Both the position numbers and the translations under genes were made by a program. From positions 1,449,719 through 1,513,718 of the forward strand of contig NZ_JADYWW010000001.1 of the NCBI RefSeq assembly GCF_015864575.1: a stretch of DNA of 64,000 nt, given 5' to 3'. The notes beneath the pieces are model-generated. The model had not been told where the DNA came from and did no database searches. It saw only the letters and a list, made by a program, of their open reading frames with translations. The stretch comes from Salinibacterium sp. SWN248 (GTDB lineage: Bacteria > Actinomycetota > Actinomycetes > Actinomycetales > Microbacteriaceae). Shown here piece after piece: positions 61,619-64,000 of this stretch (position 1 is its first letter; the number at the start of each line of letters is the position of its first letter).

Positions 61619-62719
61619 TTGGCAGATCACTACGAAGCCCTGGGCGTTGCGCGCGAAGCGACGCCAGAAGAAATCAAGAAGGCATACCGCAAGCTTGCTC
61701 GCGAGCTGCACCCTGACGTGAATCCGAGCGCGGATGCGTCGGAGCGCTTTAAGTCGGTGACGCATGCGTACGACGTATTGAGCGATCCGCAGCAGCGCCA
61801 GCAGTACGACATGGGCGGCAGCGGCGGAGGATTCGGCGGAGCCAACTTCGGTTTCGGCGACATCTTCGAAACGTTCTTTGGTGGCGGCGGTGGCGGCCAG
61901 ACCGCTGGTCCTCGTTCGCGTCGTGAGCGTGGCCAGGATGCTCTGCTGCGCATTGAGGTCAGCCTCAAGGACACGATGTTTGGCGTCACGCGCGATATCG
62001 AGGTCAACACTGCTGAACTCTGTGAGACCTGCGAGGGCAGCTGCACGGCTCCCGGAACCTCGCCGATTCGCTGCGACATCTGTCAAGGCAGCGGCCAGAT
62101 TCAGCGCCAGGTGCGCAGCCTTCTTGGCAACGTCATGACGTCAAGCCCCTGTGGCACATGCCGCGGCTATGGGAACATCATCGTGAATCCTTGCGCTACG
62201 TGTGCAGGCCAGGGCCGTGTGCGAGCGCAGCGCACGATCTCGGTGGATATTCCTGCCGGCGTCGAGACCGGTCTGCGCTTGCAGATGCCCGGTCAAGGTG
62301 AAGTTGGCCCCGCTGGTGGCCCGCACGGTGACCTGTTCTTGGAGATCAAGGTTCGCCACCACGACATTTTCAGCCGTTCAGACGATGACCTGCTTGCGAC
62401 CGTTGAAGTGCAGATGATCGACGCGATCATGGGTACCACGGTCATGCTTGACGGGCTTGACGGCGAAGTCGAGGTAGGCATCAAGCCGGGAACGCAGAGT
62501 GGCGAGGTGCTCACGGTCAAGGATCGTGGAATCACCGCCCTTCGCGGTGGCGGTCGTGGTGACTTGCGATTGGGCATCCAGGTGGTTACGCCCACCAAGC
62601 TCAGCGGTGCGGAGCAGACCTTGTTCAAGCAACTGGCTGCTGTACGCAAGAGCAAGCAGCCGCATTTCGCCGAATTCCAGCAGGGCTTGTTCGCGAAGCT
62701 CCGCGACCGGTTCCTGTAG
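61619..62719 (+). CDS. dnaJ: Chaperone protein DnaJ (type with zinc fingers)
   Basis: A 366-residue Hsp40. J domain residues 1-70 contain HPD in [19 protein letters not shown] Gly-rich/Phe region ([20 protein letters not shown]) comes next. The zinc domain has four Cys repeats: [24 protein letters not shown] and CATCAGQG. The C-terminal substrate-binding domain is complete. TTG start with aaggag ~11 nt upstream. Actinobacteria often carry this second DnaJ next to hrcA, apart from the dnaK operon. Confidence 0.95.
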   Translation: MADHYEALGVAREATPEEIKKAYRKLARELHPDVNPSADASERFKSVTHAYDVLSDPQQRQQYDMGGSGGGFGGANFGFGDIFETFFGGGGGGQTAGPRSRRERGQDALLRIEVSLKDTMFGVTRDIEVNTAELCETCEGSCTAPGTSPIRCDICQGSGQIQRQVRSLLGNVMTSSPCGTCRGYGNIIVNPCATCAGQGRVRAQRTISVDIPAGVETGLRLQMPGQGEVGPAGGPHGDLFLEIKVRHHDIFSRSDDDLLATVEVQMIDAIMGTTVMLDGLDGEVEVGIKPGTQSGEVLTVKDRGITALRGGGRGDLRLGIQVVTPTKLSGAEQTLFKQLAAVRKSKQPHFAEFQQGLFAKLRDRFL

Positions 62720-62725
62720 GTCGCC

Positions 62726-63457
62726 GTGGCTCACCTCTATATCGATGAGGAGCTCGGTGACACGAGTGTCGGCGATACTGTTTCGCTCGGCAATGCTGAG
62801 GCGCGCCATGCGGTCACCGTCTCGCGGTTGAAGGTTGGCGAAGTCATTGCCATCAGCAACGGTGCGGGTCTCGTGGTCTCCGGTCCGGTTGTCACGGCGG
62901 AACATACGCAGCTCACGATTGAGGTTGCCGAAGTGCAGCAGTCGCCTCGGCGTACCCCCGCGGTATTCCTCGCGCAGGCTCTTGCCAAGGCCGACCGTGA
63001 TGAGCTCGCCGTGCAAGTGGCCACTGAGCTGGGTGTCGACGGTGTTATTCCCTGGTCGGCCGCACGCAGTATTTCGCGCTGGCAAGGCCCCAAGGTCGCC
63101 AAGGGGCGCGACCGCTGGGCAGCAATTGTGCGGGAGGCGAGCAAGCAGTCGTTGCGCACGTGGCTTCCTGACGTGCTCGATCTTGTGACGACAAAGCAGT
63201 TGGCAGCGTTTGCGTCAACGACGCGGATGCTCGTGCTCGAACCTACTGCGACAGAAACGCTTGCGGACCTCGACGTCGACGACCGTGACATCGTTCTGGT
63301 GGTGGGGCCGGAGGGTGGTGTCGCGGATCACGAGCTGGCGCTCCTTACGGCGGCCGGTGCATCCACGATTCGACTGGGTAGTGAAGTGTTGCGCACCTCA
63401 ACTGCGGGCCCGGCAGCTTTGGCGGCTTTGAACGTCAAGCTTGGCCGTTGGAGCTAG
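62726..63457 (+). CDS. rsmE: 16S rRNA (uracil(1498)-N(3))-methyltransferase
   Basis: A 243-residue SPOUT methyltransferase. An N-terminal PUA-like domain includes AEARHAVTVSRLKVGEVIAI. The SAM-binding trefoil knot is VLVVGPEGGVADHELALL and IRLGSEVLRTSTAGPAALAA, the family signature (GPEGG...LGxRILRxETA). VDGVIPWSAARS is also conserved. GTG start 6 bp after dnaJ; one operon. Confidence 0.95.
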   Translation: MAHLYIDEELGDTSVGDTVSLGNAEARHAVTVSRLKVGEVIAISNGAGLVVSGPVVTAEHTQLTIEVAEVQQSPRRTPAVFLAQALAKADRDELAVQVATELGVDGVIPWSAARSISRWQGPKVAKGRDRWAAIVREASKQSLRTWLPDVLDLVTTKQLAAFASTTRMLVLEPTATETLADLDVDDRDIVLVVGPEGGVADHELALLTAAGASTIRLGSEVLRTSTAGPAALAALNVKLGRWS

Positions 63458-63462
63458 AGGTT

Positions 63463-63468
63463 TAGGCT
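63463..63468 (+). promoter_or_regulatory. -10 box TAGGCT, leaderless start of the HIT gene
   Basis: TAGGCT, 6 nt (agagac), ATG 63475. Confidence 0.6.
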
Positions 63469-63474
63469 AGAGAC

Positions 63475-63828
63475 ATGTCTGATTCTCCCTCGATCTTTAC
63501 GAAGATCATTGCTCGCGAAATTCCCGCCGATATTGTCTTCGAGTCAGATTCGGTGATCGCTTTTCGAGACATCGCCCCGCAGGCGCCCGTGCACCTGCTC
63601 ATTGTGCCGAAGACCGAAGAGTTCGCCAACGTGACAGAACTTGCTGCTGGCAACCCTGCACTTTTGGCCGACATTGTCGCGGTGGCGCAGAAGCTTGCCG
63701 ACGATTACGCAGGCGGACAGTACAGACTGATTTTCAACACCGGCGAAAACGCTGGTCAAACCGTTTTCCACGTGCACGCACATGTGCTCGGCGGAAACCT
63801 CGAGGAAGGCACCCTTGGTCACTCGTGA
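63475..63828 (+). CDS. HIT-family nucleotide-binding protein
   Basis: A 117-residue histidine-triad protein (HINT branch). The catalytic triad is in FHVHAHVLGG (HxHxH). SIFTKIIAREIPADIVFESD at the N-terminus and APVHLLIVPKTEEFANVTEL are conserved. It probably hydrolyses nucleoside phosphoramidates. It overlaps the PhoH gene by 14 bp. Confidence 0.94.
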   Translation: MSDSPSIFTKIIAREIPADIVFESDSVIAFRDIAPQAPVHLLIVPKTEEFANVTELAAGNPALLADIVAVAQKLADDYAGGQYRLIFNTGENAGQTVFHVHAHVLGGNLEEGTLGHS

Positions 63829-64000
63829 CTCTGAGTCCGAACGTTCTACAGACCGCACAAGCGTCTCGATTGAAGTAGACGGTGTCGCCATGGTGCGACT
63901 ACTTGGTCCGCAAGATCGACTCTTGCGAGTGGTGGAGAGCAAGTTTTCCGACGTTGAAATGCACGTCCGCGGCAACGAAATCACTCTGAGCGGTCCACCA
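63815..64000 (+). CDS. PhoH-like ATPase, 3' end outside window
   Basis: Frame open from TTG 63815, preceded by GAGGAAGG at ~5 nt, to the window end: 62 codons. The start reads (M)VTRDSESERS, followed by SIEVDGVAMVRLLGPQDRLL and ESKFSDVEMHVRGNEITLSG, the N-terminal region of PhoH-like proteins. The P-loop ATPase domain is not reached. The order dnaJ-rsmE-HIT-phoH (then usually ybeY, era) is standard in actinobacteria and supports the call. Confidence 0.85.
   Translation, partial: MVTRDSESERSTDRTSVSIEVDGVAMVRLLGPQDRLLRVVESKFSDVEMHVRGNEITLSGPP

Noticed and set aside
1-64000. CRISPR arrays or tandem repeat clusters
   Set aside because: No regularly spaced repeats were seen; the only sizeable repeat is the leuS-comEA duplication.

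Overview
The window reads as chromosomal DNA of an actinobacterium, most likely a member of the Microbacteriaceae. The grounds are the gene content and order (rne - rplU - rpmA - obgE - proB - proA - nadD - rsfS; leuS - comEA - comEC - holA - rpsT - lepA - hemW - hrcA - dnaJ - rsmE - HIT - phoH), a moderately high GC content with GTG/TTG starts, and many short-leader or leaderless genes. The genus cannot be settled from the sequence alone. No rRNA, CRISPR array, phage or classical insertion sequence was seen. One tRNA (Ala-GGC) is present.

Layout. 1-6.3 kb: 3' part of an RNase E/G gene, a two-part permease pair (ArsP-like and TIGR03943-type), a membrane-anchored propeller-like protein, an ACT protein and a DUF4031 protein. 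6.3-14 kb: ribosomal proteins L21/L27, Obg GTPase, proline synthesis (proB, proA), NAD synthesis (nadD), a long Ala/Pro-rich membrane protein and rsfS. 14-16.8 kb: methionine ABC importer metNIQ closed by an 18-bp-stem terminator. 16.9-34.5 kb: tRNA-Ala, DUF2130 protein, K+/H+ antiporter pair, SDR enzyme, DMT and MFS transporters, DUF3516 helicase, UbiA prenyltransferase, GH3 lipoprotein, GH15/FUSC pair, App1-like phosphatase and a SRAP DNA-protein-crosslink protein. 34.5-38.6 kb: TetR regulator and a four-gene glycine betaine/choline-type ABC importer. 38.6-44.3 kb: DedA protein, divergent pabC/pabB-like genes and leuS. 47.6-64 kb: DNA-uptake genes comEA/comEC, a DUF2142-type membrane protein, and the conserved holA to phoH block, with a CIRCE operator before hrcA-dnaJ.

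The most unusual part is a ~3.1-kb insert (44,429-47,513) between leuS and comEA. It lies between two ~130-bp direct copies (about 94% identical) of the leuS 3' end / comEA 5' end, with a 13-nt poly-C tract at its left border. It holds a 30-codon peptide gene with a strong ribosome-binding site, an 11-bp-stem hairpin, and then three tightly coupled genes: a small GRDP/DUF1399-like protein, a MATE-like exporter and a HisC-like aminotransferase. The arrangement resembles a minimal modified-peptide (RiPP-like) cassette that I do not recognise as a described class. The function is inference.

A second theme is promoter architecture. Seventeen native genes (and a duplicated copy of one of these promoters) have a TANNNT hexamer, often TAGGCT, exactly 6 nt before the start codon, as expected for leaderless mRNAs. 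At the pabC/pabB pair two such promoters face away from each other across an 11-bp gap, and each -10 box overlaps the other gene's start codon.
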